NCBI GenBank assembly: GCA_011947345.1
Contig: JAAVTG010000057.1
Span: 186,001 to 250,000, forward strand
Reading direction: 5' to 3'
From: Phytophthora quininea
Lineage: Eukaryota > Oomycota > Peronosporomycetes > Peronosporales > Peronosporaceae
DNA: 64,000 bases
Shown: positions 10,001 through 20,559 of the stretch, in pieces
Layout: the number at the start of each line of letters is the position of its first letter
Numbering within the stretch: position 1 is the stretch's first letter
Notes under the pieces: generated by a model
Seen by the model: only the letters and a program-made list of their open reading frames with translations
Told to the model about the DNA's origin: nothing
Databases searched by the model: none
Program-made: the position numbers and the translations under genes

Positions 10001-12360
10001 CTGGAGCGCACAACATCTCCATCTATTCAGGCGATAGTGTGTTCCCACGCAAACACTCCGCTTTAAAAGCATCATCGCCCACCGTACGTTCCTCAATTGC
10101 TTTACTACCCACAGACTGTGGGAATTGACGATACTATCCTTGTGCAGAGAAAACCTCGATCTCGACAGGCAGCGAGCGCTTACGTGCCAAACGTACCGGA
10201 GTGGCAGACTGTGTTGTCGTGCTCAGTGGGAAGCTGTCGAAAACGGCGAGCATAGACATCAGCCGAACAACCTCGCCGTCAGATATTCGACTCGAACCCG
10301 AAGTTGTGGACGTCTTACCGTCTCGAGCCAGTCTTCCTGAAGAGCTGTCCAAGTTTTGCTTCCCCGACGACATTTACCTGACAAAAACACCATTCTCCCC
10401 AAAGACATTTGACATCGTTCTCACCGGTGCGTAGCAATCTGTACTGATTGACCCATTTGAATTCGACTGCTAACCTTCTTGACTGTGTTCGTAGATATCA
10501 AGGGGGCCGCTCGTATGGAACTTGTCTGCAGTTCTGCGAAGAAAAACACCCGATGGATGTACTCGGGTTAATATCTGCAACCGAGAAAGGTCGAACTGCA
10601 GACTTGCCGTCCTGGGTAAGCCTGAAGGATATTCAACAGGGCCAGACCAAGTGGAAGTGCTACACGCCCAAGTGTCTCTGCGTCTTGTCCAGCTCTCCAT
10701 TATTCCAGACGTTCCGGGACTTCTTGGTTTATCTCTATCGAGTGTCGCTTGCCAGTGCTTCGAGTCTGCCACTCGAGGCGATCATTTTCAACTTCCTGGA
10801 GCAAACTCCTTTCCCAACAGCAAACTCAACGCAGACGATTTTCAAGCTGGGGACACCACGCGCTTATTGTCGGGGTTTCCATCGAATCTGCCGCTGTTTT
10901 CGCCCACAGAAGTTGACTTCACTATTCTGTTCCAGTGTCTCAATCCAGACAACATTTTGAAGGTAACAACACCGTCAATTCGCTGCATTATGACGAGGTT
11001 CTAACGGTGTGTCCACAGGTCTACGGGTATTTGCTAACCGAGAAGAAAGTCGTTCTCAGTTCATCCAGTCGTCCAATCTTGACACACGTTGCAGAGACTT
11101 TGCGAGCATTGCTGCATCCCTTCGAATGCCAGCATGTGTACATCCCGCTCCTTCCACTGGTGAGATAAATTGATTCTCTTCTGGGACGATGTATATCAGC
11201 TGAATATGTCCTTCTTGCGCAGTCTTTGGTTGAGTTCATCTGTGCACCCGTGCCGTTTTTCATGGGCATCCGCTCCGACCAGCGGCTTGAGCGATTAATG
11301 GCGGAAGGCGTCATCTTAGTTGATCTGGACAACAACGACATTCGACTACCTCCGAATGAGGAATTACCAATCTTGGCTGACGTTAAGGCCAGGAAACTCC
11401 TTCACACGCTGCGCAAGCTCTCCATCTGGCCAGCCAGTCAACGTAGTCGTCACACTGTTGGCCGTGGTTTCAATGACGACGAACGGCCGATTCCTGCCAC
11501 GTTTATCCCGTCCCAACCTTCAGAAGCAGAGGCGACACGGATCATGCAGCACCACGACGATCTGACGGAAAAGTGGAATGAAATCCATAGCTTATTCTCT
11601 TCATTCGCGACCAAGTACGTCCGATAGCAAACCGAAGCATACAGGAGAATGCATCTAACGTTTTATGTGCCACAGGCTGTTGAAAGAGGTGAGAAAGCAT
11701 TGCACAAGAGCGCCATCATCCCCAGCATCAAGCAACAGCTCCAACAACAACGTGATCTTCGACGAACGTAGTTTCTTAGCGATGCACCCGAGTCTCCGAG
11801 AGTTCTGTACACACTTGTTCCAGACCCAACTCTTCCAGCGTTCAATTGAGAATATCTGGGCTTTCAGGTGCGTATTCTAATCCTTCACAGCCCCTAGTTT
11901 ATCATCTGACCCTACTTCTTTGATTTTTTTTAGCGACACATCCAGTACAACAGAACCCGAGCAATACTGGAAAGCTGTCCGTGCTAAAAGTTTGCTGCGA
12001 AAGAACTTCGAGACAGTCGAAGACGTAGTCAAACCCCAACGTCGAGTCATCCATGCACCACTGCCGCCTCGCAAACAAGTTCAACAGAAACTTGCTTCTC
12101 AAGGAACGGCTGATGGCTTCCCAATCTTTAATGGACAGCTGTATGACGATCTGCTCGAAGAATTCGGAGACCTGGGCGACCTCGAATCATCTGCCTGTGA
12201 ATATGCAGCTCCTGTTCGACCACTACTACCGTCTGAAACATCAAGCACGTCAATTTTAACATCACCTTCCTTCTACGATGACGACGCTGACGCTTTCCAA
12301 CTCGTCAACGCAGCCAGAAAACGCCTTGAAGGTCGCCGCGGCGGAGAAATAGCAGAATAA
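7033..12360 (+). CDS. Large EF-hand/DENN-domain protein (Rab regulator candidate)
   Basis: I read one gene of about 1,600 residues. The N-terminal third (MNRVHVVVIPSENEGPHSIP...) is unrecognised. A helical segment then carries an EF-hand-like pair (EFDPDKKGVILLPE, NLDGGLTERGVLQYF). A tripartite DENN module follows: uDENN FCFPDDIYL, core SYGTCLQFCEE, KCLCVLSSSPLFQTFRDFL and LPLFSPTEVDFTILFQCLNP, then EKKVVLSSSSRPILTHVAE and FICAPVPFFMGI. DENN modules activate Rab GTPases. Introns lie at 9895-9952, 10084 to about 10149, 10427-10494, 10963-11018, 11161-11222, 11615-11675 and 11868-11933. Breaks at homopolymers 7449, 8146, 8259, 9373, 10502 and 10813 split it into many ORFs. A boundary between two genes near 9.9 kb cannot be excluded, but the frame is continuous across the first two introns. 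Confidence 0.75.
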
Positions 12361-12492
12361 TGATAAAAAATTAAGGTTAAAAGTAATCAATTACCTTCTC
12401 CAAGAACCTTCTAAACAAAGTCTATGCATGGCCGGAATCATTCCACCGCTTCTAAAAGGTATATTCACCGCATTGTCGCTCTTTCTTCTTCT

Positions 12493-13426
12493 TTACTGGG
12501 TCTTGGTCTTCTCGAACGCTTCCTTCTCGTATTTTTCAATCTTGCCTTTGAAAAGTGTTGGCAATAAAGCAACAAATTGCAGCAGGAAAAGCACGGCGAA
12601 ATTGACGGCATTGCTGCCTCCTGAAGCGCCGGCAGCACTGTTGAGCGTCGCGCCGGTCGTAATATGCAGGAAATTGGCCGGCAAAAGGCCAATAAACGTC
12701 GCGAGGAAAAATACTTGAACGGTACGTCTACGAGCGGACACGCGATGTTGACGAACCAATTGGGCAGCAGCGGAGTGATCCGCAGGAACAGCAAGTAGTA
12801 AAACAGGTTTTCTTGGTTCTGCGCGATCTACAGTCCAATATTTATGATTAGAAAATAAATAAATTACGCCTGTATACACACATATGTATACCTTTTCTTT
12901 GAAGCGGCCGATCATGCCCGACAGCAAGCTGTTGAAGACGCCTCTGCCCAGGAAGTAGGACAGCATGAAGCAGAGCGAAGCCCCGTCGTAGCGCAGAACG
13001 CCACCAGTAGCTGAGCTTGAAGAAATGGGTACATGGCTCCGGACAAAATACTGAGCACGATTGGTCCGGGGATCGCAAATGTTTGCAGCATAATGTAGAC
13101 CATGCAGAAGCTGCTGAGCACGAAGGCCGCGTGGTGCTCCCGGTACTGACTAGCGCACTGCCACAGACCCTGCACGGTGCCCATTTTGTCGTTGCGGCCG
13201 TTGAGCCACGTGGGCAGCACGCCCTGCACCACGTACGAGACGGAGATAGGCTCGCATTCCGGACTAAAATCATAAATTACAGTTAGAAATAGAAATTCAG
13301 ACGTACAAGGAGATTGAGCACGTACAATTCGGCGTCGGGCGCGTTCTGGAAGAAGACGTAGACGCCCGTGATGGCGCTGGCCACGAGCAGCAGCAGCAGC
13401 GCCACCTGAGTACCCTCCGTCGCCAT
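12493..13426 (-). CDS. TMEM41-like VTT-domain membrane protein
   Basis: ATG at 13424-13426 starts a hydrophobic helix (VALLLLLVASAITGVYVFF). The core has the VTT/SNARE-associated signature: LQTFAIPGPIVLSILSGAMY, SLCFMLSYFLGRGVFNSL, then YYLLFLRITPLLPNWFVNIA and FIGLLPANFLHITTGATL. The C-terminus is a basic helical tail (KGKIEKYEKEAFEKTKTQ). Family members TMEM41B and VMP1 are ER scramblases acting in autophagy and lipid flow. LRITPLLPNWFVN resembles TMEM41 more than the other two VTT genes here do. Introns lie at 13264-13325 and 12828-12891. The frame breaks at the CCCC run 12981-12984 and the A run 12707-12711. The stop is 130 bp from the convergent DENN gene. Confidence 0.85.
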
Positions 13427-13489
13427 GTTCTGTTGGAGAATGACGCGTCAGAACCTTATCTTTGTGAAATAGAAAATACTTTATAGTTT

Positions 13490-14154
13490 TTATGGAAATA
13501 ACCCTAGAAGGGTTAAACGTGTCTGAGTTGTAGCATTCTCAAATTGTGTGTCCTCGAAAGCTTTTTCTTGCCTTCTCAGTCAATTGTTCCCACAAAGGCA
13601 AGTCTTGGAATTCATTGGTTCCGTCGCCAATCGATCCAAAATCTACGTTTAGCCGGGTCTCGCAGCATAATAGATGACTTTGGTGGAACTTCCATCTCGG
13701 TAATCCTCCAGTCTGGAATTATAAACTTCGTAAGCATTCACGTCTCGATTCAAGACGGAAATCGCCTTCATCGTGGCATTTGAATCTGAATTATCAATCC
13801 AAATAACAATGTGCTGCCAGTCGTGGCAGAAACCTTCGTGTTCTGTCGAGTCGTTCTTGGGGAAGTACCAGGCGTACATGATGGCCATAGACTCATTATG
13901 CTTGTCGATTCGTCCGTAAATTTGCGACCCCCAATTTTGACCCTTTGCAGTCCGTGGACCCAGACTTGGTTGACTCTAGTCCACTGTTCGTCTCTCCAGC
14001 AGCATTTACAGCAGGGTACGCGTGACAACCATCAGCTATTGATATTGGTGGTAGGTTTCGGCTGAGCAAACGGCTGGACTTGATCGGGGTTGACGGTAGC
14101 TGCTTCAACGGTGAAGGCGGAGAGAGCGAGGATGACAAGTGCAAGGAAATTCAT
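13490..14154 (-). pseudogene. Broken copy of an NLP (NPP1-type) secreted protein gene
   Basis: ATG at 14152-14154 gives an intact signal peptide and the start of an NLP, similar to the gene at 52608. The frame is lost near 14032-14045, and the stretch between the N-terminus and the first conserved Cys is much shorter than in the intact gene, so sequence is missing. It shifts again near the G run at 13927-13933 and in the last part near 13655. The CHAYPAVNAAGE, YAWYFPKN and C-terminal WEQL regions are present but in three frames. The histidine motif reads CHDWQ, also damaged. Most likely a decayed paralog, though some shifts may be assembly errors. No repaired reading is given. Confidence 0.75.
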
Positions 14155-14384
14155 CAGTGATGTTGCTTAACTCGTCCAATTGCAAAATGCCAGGTAAAGT
14201 CACGACAAAATGCGTTCGTGGGTCTGCACTATAATATCGCTGACGATACAGGGCAGACAAATGAGCAAAGCTCAAACGTATCTTGCTTTTGTGGACGATT
14301 AATGACGAGTAAAATCGAGTAAAAAAACACTTCATTTCAATTGTGTTGTTAACCAACCACTTCCAGGGCCATTCGTTGCTAGTC

Positions 14385-14678
14385 TTAGTTGTTTTGCTTG
14401 TTCTCGTCCGCCGACACCATTTCCAACAAGGCTCGAATTTCTTCGTCCGTGAGGTCGAGATCGGTGTCGGGTTTCGCTTGTTGCGACTGGTTTGAACGTG
14501 CCAAATCCTGTTCCAATTGGTGTCTTTGATCCAGTCGACGCTGGCTGAAATTGGCCTTTTGACGGTGCATCTCGCAGAACTGATGCAGCTCTCCATTCCG
14601 CTTGACAGCGCGAGGATTGGAGCATTTCTTACTGGCGTAGAGACAAGTTGTGCCTTCGGACGCATTGCTAGTCGACAT
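14385..14678 (-). CDS. Cys/His-module basic protein 1 (tandem family)
   Basis: A 97-residue protein from the second ATG of its frame (MSTSNASEG; a longer start at 14714 adds 12 residues). The module is C-x6-C-x15-C-x2-H with CLYASKKC, then PRAVKRNGELHQFCEMHR and KANFSQRRLDQR. It is followed by a short linker and an acidic amphipathic end, DLDLTDEEIRALLEMVSADE. The Cys/His spacing resembles small zinc-binding DNA-interaction motifs such as the plant WRC. The basic block plus acidic tail looks like a minimal transcription factor. That role is inference. It is the first of four same-strand paralogs, at 14.4, 17.0, 17.6 and 18.4 kb. Confidence 0.8.
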   Translation of the reverse strand: MSTSNASEGTTCLYASKKCSNPRAVKRNGELHQFCEMHRQKANFSQRRLDQRHQLEQDLARSNQSQQAKPDTDLDLTDEEIRALLEMVSADENKQNN

Positions 14679-14784
14679 GATCGGAGCGTCACCAATTCGA
14701 AAGTGAAAGCGCACTGACTCAGCTGATCGTCACCATAGTCCTCAATGTTTCTTTGAGGACACACGGACACGCACTATCGTCAAT

Positions 14785-15310
14785 TTGGAGCAAAGGAAAG
14801 TATCATCGATGCTGAACCGTAGGCACTTGACGTTGAAGCTAAAGCTGAAGCGAATAAGCTCGCAGGACGAGCAGTTAGAGTACGATGGATTTCGTGAAAC
14901 TGCTCGACTCAATTGTTGTTCTTCCTTCCGAATCAACTGTCTCCTCGAAGCGACGAAATACATTTCGAGTGAGGGTCTCATCGTTACGGTCCACGCTGGG
15001 AAGTTCAGTTGTAGTATTGAACCATCACTACATTTCCGTCTTGTAACACGAACATCTCTGAGAGTGTAGCGTTGGAAGTATTGTCGTTTTTCTTTTGTAC
15101 CTGCTACTCGCACCAACGCTGGAAAAGATACTGCCGTCATTTCAGTTGTGTGATATCGAGATTCCGGACTCTCACGGAATATATAATGCACGTAGAAGCG
15201 AAATATGTAGTATGGTTATTGACCACTACTTGGCGAGAGGTAGCGTTGATACTGAAGCGGTACCCGTCGAGCTCTTTCAGTACAGATTTCAAACGGCTCC
15301 GTACCCTTCA
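14785..15310 (+). CDS. Possible small gene, frame-broken, unknown
   Basis: Two plus-strand frames look protein-like in sequence: 14809-15069 (RISSQDEQLEYDGFRETARL, SEGLIVTVHAGKFS) and about 15095-15300 (APTLEKILPSFQLCDIEIPD, ICSMVIDHYLARGSVDTEAV). They would join if bases are missing between 15060 and 15095. The 3' end abuts the convergent transporter gene. No domain is recognised, and a non-coding explanation remains possible. Confidence 0.3.
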
Positions 15311-16810
15311 GGCTTGGACAGATCGTTCACCAGTAACACCTCCGTCTCGTCCGCCGTACTGCTTGAAGCGTTCTCCACTTTTCGTCGTCGTCGATCTCCA
15401 GAGCCACTGCAATGGGTCATAAACATGACTGTACACAGCCCCACCAGCGCAGCGAGCGACGGCAAGATGCAGTACACTTGGCGTAGAAATTCGCCGTCTT
15501 GTTCCGGAAAGTCCTGCAGCTACTGACGCTCGTTCTGGATGAACAAAATGGCGATACCGTTGGAGATTTTATCCGTGAAACTCATGGCACCGTAGACAAA
15601 CGCCCCACTCTCGATATTGTTGCCGACCAGGTCGCCTTCAAGACACACTGAAGTCACCATGATGATGGAATTGCCCATACCGAGAATGATCGAGAACGGG
15701 TAGATCCAAATGGCCGTCTCTGGTGTCAGGAAGTATGACAACATGAGAGCTACCGCAATGAGACCAGCTCCAAGAGCGAACGTGCCCGTCCGACCCAAAG
15801 ACTCGTTCAAATACCGCAGGAAAAACGTCGCCAGGAAGCCTGACAGATACACCAGCAACGGCACGATCGCAATGGACGTGGCCGACATCTGCAGCGTCAC
15901 GATCAAGTAAAGGAAATGAACACTTGTGTGACGTTCACCACTAGCCGAGTGCACATGTAAACGAGTCCTACTTCGTAGAACATGCCGACTTTGAACCACG
16001 AACTCCAAGTCATGTGGTAGGAAGCGGTTGCTACAACAGGGTGCTCCACACTTCCTTCAAACGGCAGTGTCGACGGTCCTCGTTCTTGTAAATCCGCCAT
16101 CACGGGACTCTGCATTGCACTTCTTGGTTGGATTTCTTGCTTAGTCGTTGTCAATTTCTCCGGAGTTCCGACTACGAACACGACCGTGCAAAGTCCTCCA
16201 ACGAGTAGCGAAAAGTATGCCAACAGCGTGAATTTGTCTGCATCTGGAACTCCGAACGGTTCCACCACCCGTAAAAGCACTAAGAAGACGCAAAACACCA
16301 ACACATTCGACAGAATGGTGAAGGCATAGCGCGTGCTGTTGAGTACACAGCGGACGTTGTCATCTTCGGAAAGTTCCGGCACCATGGCCATGTGCGAGAC
16401 TTGCACTGTAGCCCACCCAATGTTGAAGATACTTGCGGCAGCACTGTAGTACACCAGTAGTACCATTCGACTTGGAGAGTCTGAAAACCATCGAGGAGCA
16501 CAAGCAGCAAACACGAAGAAGAAGCAGAGCACTACAAGAAGAGCTCCCATAGTCAACCAGAGTTTACGACGGCCTAGTTCGATAGCCGGTAGACCCGTCG
16601 ATCGGTCCGAGAAGACCCCCACCAGTGGGGTCGCGACCCCGTCGGCGATCTGACCGCAGAACATGACGACGGCGGAATCCACGGGGACATGTCCACTGCA
16701 TGACGCAGGAAGACGAGCAGGTAGGAGAACCACGTCGAAGCACACATGTCGTTCAGGACATGGCCTACCCCGTAGGCGAGGAAGCGGACGGGAGTCCACG
16801 TCGTGGACAT
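15289..16810 (-). CDS. MFS transporter (GPH/MFSD12-like), with an in-frame stop before the last helix
   Basis: ATG at 16808-16810 opens MSTTWTPVRFLAYGVGHVLN and a 12-helix transporter pattern: MFCGQIADGVATPLVGVFSD (the conserved loop after helix 2), ELGRRKLWLTMGALLVVLCF, FNIGWATVQVSHMAMVPELS and later SIILGMGNSIIMVTSVCLEG. The fit is with the glycoside-pentoside-hexuronide/MFSD12 branch; the substrate is unknown. The frame breaks at GGGG 16683-16686 and AAA 15914-15916. A TAG at 15520-15522 then interrupts an otherwise continuous frame that goes on to a final helix (LPSLAALVGLCTVMFMTH) and an acidic tail to 15289. That stop is a substitution, not a run error, so it may be a true nonsense change. 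Confidence 0.8.
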
Positions 16811-16957
16811 GGCGACGATTGTAAAGTGCGTGGCGGTTGTGCCGGTGGTGGAGGGGCGGTTATAGACGGAGGATTCTGGAACTGGATGGTGACGATGAGT
16901 CGAGGTGAAGCGGCATCCCATCAAGGTCGGTTCATCGGATACCACAAGAGAATTCTT

Positions 16958-17290
16958 TTAGTTAACCGGCGAGAGTTCAATGTCGGTAAGGAACTCGTCT
17001 AGTACTTGCAGTTCGGTTTGATCCAAGTCTGAGTCTGTGGGGTCTTGTTGATTGGAATTGGATTGACGACGATTTTGTTTCCGACGACGTTCGTCGAGTC
17101 TGCGTTGGTTCACGTTGGCTTTGGCGCGATGGTATTCGCAGAGTCGATGGAGCTCTCCATTGCGCTTCCGGACGCGTACGTTCTGACAGGGTTTGCTTGG
17201 ATATCCGCACCGTTGAAGATCGTCGACGGGTTTCTTCTCATCGACATTGTTGAGTTGGTGGTGGGTGGTTGACGGAGTGTCGGAACTCAT
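16958..17290 (-). CDS. Cys/His-module basic protein 2 (tandem family)
   Basis: A 110-residue protein from the internal ATG (MSSDTPSTTHHQ); an upstream ATG at 17395 would add 35 residues of unlikely composition. The module C-x6-C-x15-C-x2-H is CGYPSKPC, VRKRNGELHRLCEYHRAKAN, NQRRLDERRRKQNRR. The acidic end DSDLDQTELQVLDEFLTDIE matches the tail of the other three copies. It is intact in one exon and sits 148 bp upstream of the MFS gene on the same strand. The role is unknown; nucleic-acid binding is inferred from the zinc-like Cys/His set and the basic helix. Confidence 0.8.
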   Translation of the reverse strand: MSSDTPSTTHHQLNNVDEKKPVDDLQRCGYPSKPCQNVRVRKRNGELHRLCEYHRAKANVNQRRLDERRRKQNRRQSNSNQQDPTDSDLDQTELQVLDEFLTDIELSPVN

Positions 17291-17605
17291 GGACTTGGAA
17301 CTGCTGAGGACGAGGCAGATTTTACAATGGCAAGGCGTTAAAAGCACCCGCTCGCCCGTGCGTAAGGAGTTGCTGGACTTTGCGGCACGAATCACCCACG
17401 ACCCCGATCCAAACAGCCTTTTGCAGATTTTTCATGGTCGATCGGATCGAAAGCCGACAGACAGGTGACCCCTTGGTATAACACTTGGGCCTGTCCTGCT
17501 GAAGATCCCCAGGAAAGTCATTGCTGGTCGGCATTTACTGTCTGCAAGGCAAGAACAACATACCAGAAATGGTCAGACGATCGTTTATATTCTCTCATTC
17601 TTCGT
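17291..17605. other. Spacer between tandem copies 2 and 3
   Basis: About 315 bp without a credible gene. It holds the 5' flank of copy 2 and the 3' flank of copy 3. I see no repeat. Confidence 0.4.
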
Positions 17606-18034
17606 TCAAGGACGGCTGTCGCTTACGTCGTCTTCAAATTCAATGTCTTCCAAGCTGTTTTGCGACAGCAGTTGGCTTAAGAAGTTGAGTTCGTCCTGCT
17701 TCAAGACGGTGTGAAGTGGTTCTGGAGGCTCGCTTGATTCTGGCCAAGTTGGATGCGGCTCGATCTTGGGGTCTTGACTCTCTGGGATTGGTGTGCGCTT
17801 TGGAGCTGACGCCACTCGAGCTTTCTCTTCGAGTTTCCGTCTGGCTTCGAGTCGCCGTTGGTTGTGGTTGGCTTTAGCTCTGTGGGCATTGCAGAAGCGA
17901 TGCAGTTGGCCGTTCCGTTTGACCGCGCGAGGTTCTTCACAGCGTTTACTAGGGTATCTGCATCGCCAATCTTCATTGAAATGGTAGTAGCAGACGAAGG
18001 CTTGGGTATGGTTGGTGGAGACTGACGGATCCAT
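17606..18034 (-). CDS. Cys/His-module basic protein 3 (tandem family)
   Basis: A 142-residue protein from MDPSVSTNHTQ; a further ATG at 18103 would add 23 residues. The module is CRYPSKRC, PRAVKRNGQLHRFCNAHR, KANHNQRRLEARRKLEEKAR with identical Cys/His spacing. The linker is longer and proline-rich (PKRTPIPESQDPKIEPHPTW), and the end has the amphipathic helix VLKQDELNFLSQLLSQNS plus an acidic patch EDIEFEDD. Single exon, no break. Same strand and spacing as its neighbours, consistent with tandem duplication. Confidence 0.8.
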   Translation of the reverse strand: MDPSVSTNHTQAFVCYYHFNEDWRCRYPSKRCEEPRAVKRNGQLHRFCNAHRAKANHNQRRLEARRKLEEKARVASAPKRTPIPESQDPKIEPHPTWPESSEPPEPLHTVLKQDELNFLSQLLSQNSLEDIEFEDDVSDSRP

Positions 18035-18420
18035 AGCGGAATTGGACAGTGATGTTGGGAAGGAGTCGAATTGGCTTGTGAGACCGAACCAAAGCTTGAT
18101 CACGCTGAGGCTTATCGATTGTCTATCATTGCTTACGGATTCAAGTCATAATGAGCCGTGTCGATAGGTACTAGCATTTGTGGCCCGCCTTGAGCCTTAC
18201 CACGAGAATCCGGGGAGAAGTAATGATCTTGACTTGGGTTCTTCTGGATACTGATTTCGATGGGCGGACTACAATCTTTCGGTGCGTTTTAGCGGAGACC
18301 AAGCAAGGTGATGGAGGGCTAGCCTATTGCTGATATCTTACGAGCAGTGCACTTGACTGAAGCGAGTGTTAAACCGCTCACAATATACTTTTTTTATTGA
18401 TGAACAGTAGTTCAACGCCA
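18035..18420. other. Spacer between tandem copies 3 and 4
   Basis: About 385 bp with only short, unsupported ORFs. Nothing recognisable was seen. Confidence 0.4.
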
Positions 18421-18809
18421 TTACGGATGGTGTACGGACGACAAGTAGTGCATCATCTGCTCCGAGTTCTCGTCGCTGTCACCGTCCAAGATCTTGTCGG
18501 CTTCTCCCGACGAGAGCAAGTTGTCGAGGTATTCCAAGTCCTTCGCAGTCAGATCTTCGTACCACGGCGAATCGCCATCCAACGGAGATGTGGGGCTGCT
18601 TAGATTGGCCTTTTCCTCTTCAGCTTTGAGTTTACGTCGACGGTCGACTCGGCGTTGGTTGAGGTTCGCCTTCATTCGATGGTAGTCGCAGAAGCGATGC
18701 AGATCGCCGTTCCGCTTGACGGACCGAGGGAACTCGCATCGTTTGCTTCGGTACTTGCACCGCGTCTCCTCCGTCACTCACGCAACACAGCGTCGTAGGT
18801 TGTCGACAT
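18421..18809 (-). CDS. Cys/His-module basic protein 4 (tandem family), start uncertain
   Basis: The frame 18777-18421 encodes CKYRSKRC, PRSVKRNGDLHRFCDYHR, KANLNQRRVDRRRKLKAEEE and the tail WYEDLTAKDLEYLDNLLSSG, then a Ser/Met/His-rich end. The frame has no ATG (GTG at 18775-18777, preceded by TGA). An ATG at 18807-18809 opens MSTTYDAVLR, which resembles the MST/MSS starts of the other copies but is one base out of frame. I take 18809 as the likely start with a missing base. The module itself is intact and identical in spacing to the other three. Confidence 0.72.
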
Positions 18810-19093
18810 GCTTTCAACGGTTCTGAAGTTGGTAGTCGTGTCAAACGTAGCGTGAATTCAGGAATGCTATCGACCATCGACTAGGTGTCGGACCTTCGTT
18901 GCAGAACTTCATTCGTGTCGAATTTCCGCGCGAATATTGACGAAGCCACCTCGTGCTCTATCAATGACCGGATTACGACGGATATTATCTTCGTTCTTGG
19001 CATGAAAGTCCTGGATATCAACCCTGGGTACATCTCCATAAAGTCCTTCGTAGTCTCACCATGACTCCAAACTATTGTTAGAGAGCACGCAGG

Positions 19094-20380
19094 ATGTTTC
19101 ATGTCCGTCGTCAGTCAGTGGGAGTGTCCTCGGGATTAAAAAAACTCCAAGTAGTAATGCAGTCTCCGAAAGCGCTTCACCATCAAACTCGACGAGCCAA
19201 TGGGCCCATTTCCATCCCGCTAGAGAGCTTTCGAAAGGGATCAGATAGTGTGACCATGCGCGATGCCCTTGCGGAATTGGCTCTGAGACTGATCGACCAG
19301 GAAGATCGAGAGGAGTTTCGCAAGATGGACGGCGTCACAACTCTCGGTAGGTCGGACAGTACTTGTGGAAAGGAAAAAAATCAAAACTCTTTGACGCTCT
19401 CTTGCAACTACGACATGTAGTCGATCATTTGGCACGAATCATGGAGGAGCAAGCTTCTCATAATAATTCCTGGACCTCGTCCCAAGTGTTTGGCACCAAG
19501 TAAGTTCCATCCGTAGGTATCAAAGAAGACCACTAACTTGTTAAACGTTGCAGATGGGACGAGTTTGAAGTCCACGACTCGCTCCAGTTCTCACGTACGG
19601 AAATCACCGATAGAAACTTTGAAAACATCCATGCTTACGATCATCTCTTTGTTCTAGTGATAGCAATTTGTCACGCCAGTATCGATTCGGATATCGCACT
19701 GGAGATGTTTGAGCTTGGTGCTCTGGAGTCTATTTCCCAAGTGATATATGTGTTGCCGAAAAACGCCACGATTTCGTTCCGCTCGCGCTCGAATGCTTGA
19801 GGAATTTGTGCTGCTCCGACTGCATTCACAATGGGCTTCCCAATGACTTCGCCGACAAGATGTGGGAGAACCTTCTTGACCAAAATGAGGTGCGATACTC
19901 TCACCGACTATTCCGTGATCTTAAAGCTAAGAATTTATGCCTCAGACCTCATCGTATTGGCAAGAATTGGCGGCTGAAGTTCTCGGTAACGTGGCTGCCA
20001 TATCGCCGTCAAGTGCGTCCGCAGCTCCAGAGAAACTAGCAGTCATATTGACGTCGTTCCTGGCTGCAGTTGCTGACGTCGACTGCCACAACTTCGCAAT
20101 CGCTTTGGCCGATCTACTCTGCAATCTCTGCGTGGATCCAGATCTGTGTCTTTTGCTGATCTGTGAGCTTGACAATCATCGTCCTCGGAGGCGAACAAGA
20201 CACAGCGGCGTCGTATACCTCGCAGAGCTGACCGACAAAATCGACAATGAAGCTCTTAAGCACAGTATGGAGTCGCTCGTCCACAACCTCTCCTGGAGCG
20301 ATCCAGCAGGCAAACGTAGTGTCCAGAAGCTCGCTTTATCCAGTTTCATGCATCGATTTGCAGTAGAACCAGCGCTTTGA
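19094..20380 (+). CDS. Armadillo-like helical repeat protein
   Basis: Four exons with introns 19347-19420, 19500-19553 and 19890-19945. The product is helical and ARM-like: MRDALAELALRLIDQEDREE, then SIDSDIALEMFELGALESIS, ALECLRNLCCSDC, WQELAAEVLGNVAAISP and FAIALADLLCNLCVDPDLCL. ARM repeats bind partner proteins; the partner is unknown. The break at the A run 19759-19763 separates YVLPKN from LALECLRNL; one more A joins them. About 370 residues. I do not recognise a specific subfamily. Confidence 0.7.
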
Positions 20381-20559
20381 ATATACTAGCTCAAAAATAG
20401 TGGTGTGAAAAATAGTGAAGTCGTGACCTTGACCTTCTTCATCTTATCCCTTTTCCAAGGACATGGCGTCGTCATGACCTCGATTTCCTTGCGGTTTGGA
20501 CTGTCAGTCGAGCAGCGTCCAAGTCTTGAGCAAGTAGAAGCAGTACTAACCCATAAAAC

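Noticed and set aside
13381..13403. CAG repeat as a regulatory or unstable repeat
   Set aside because: It encodes the poly-Leu part of the first helix of the TMEM41-like protein; short and ordinary.
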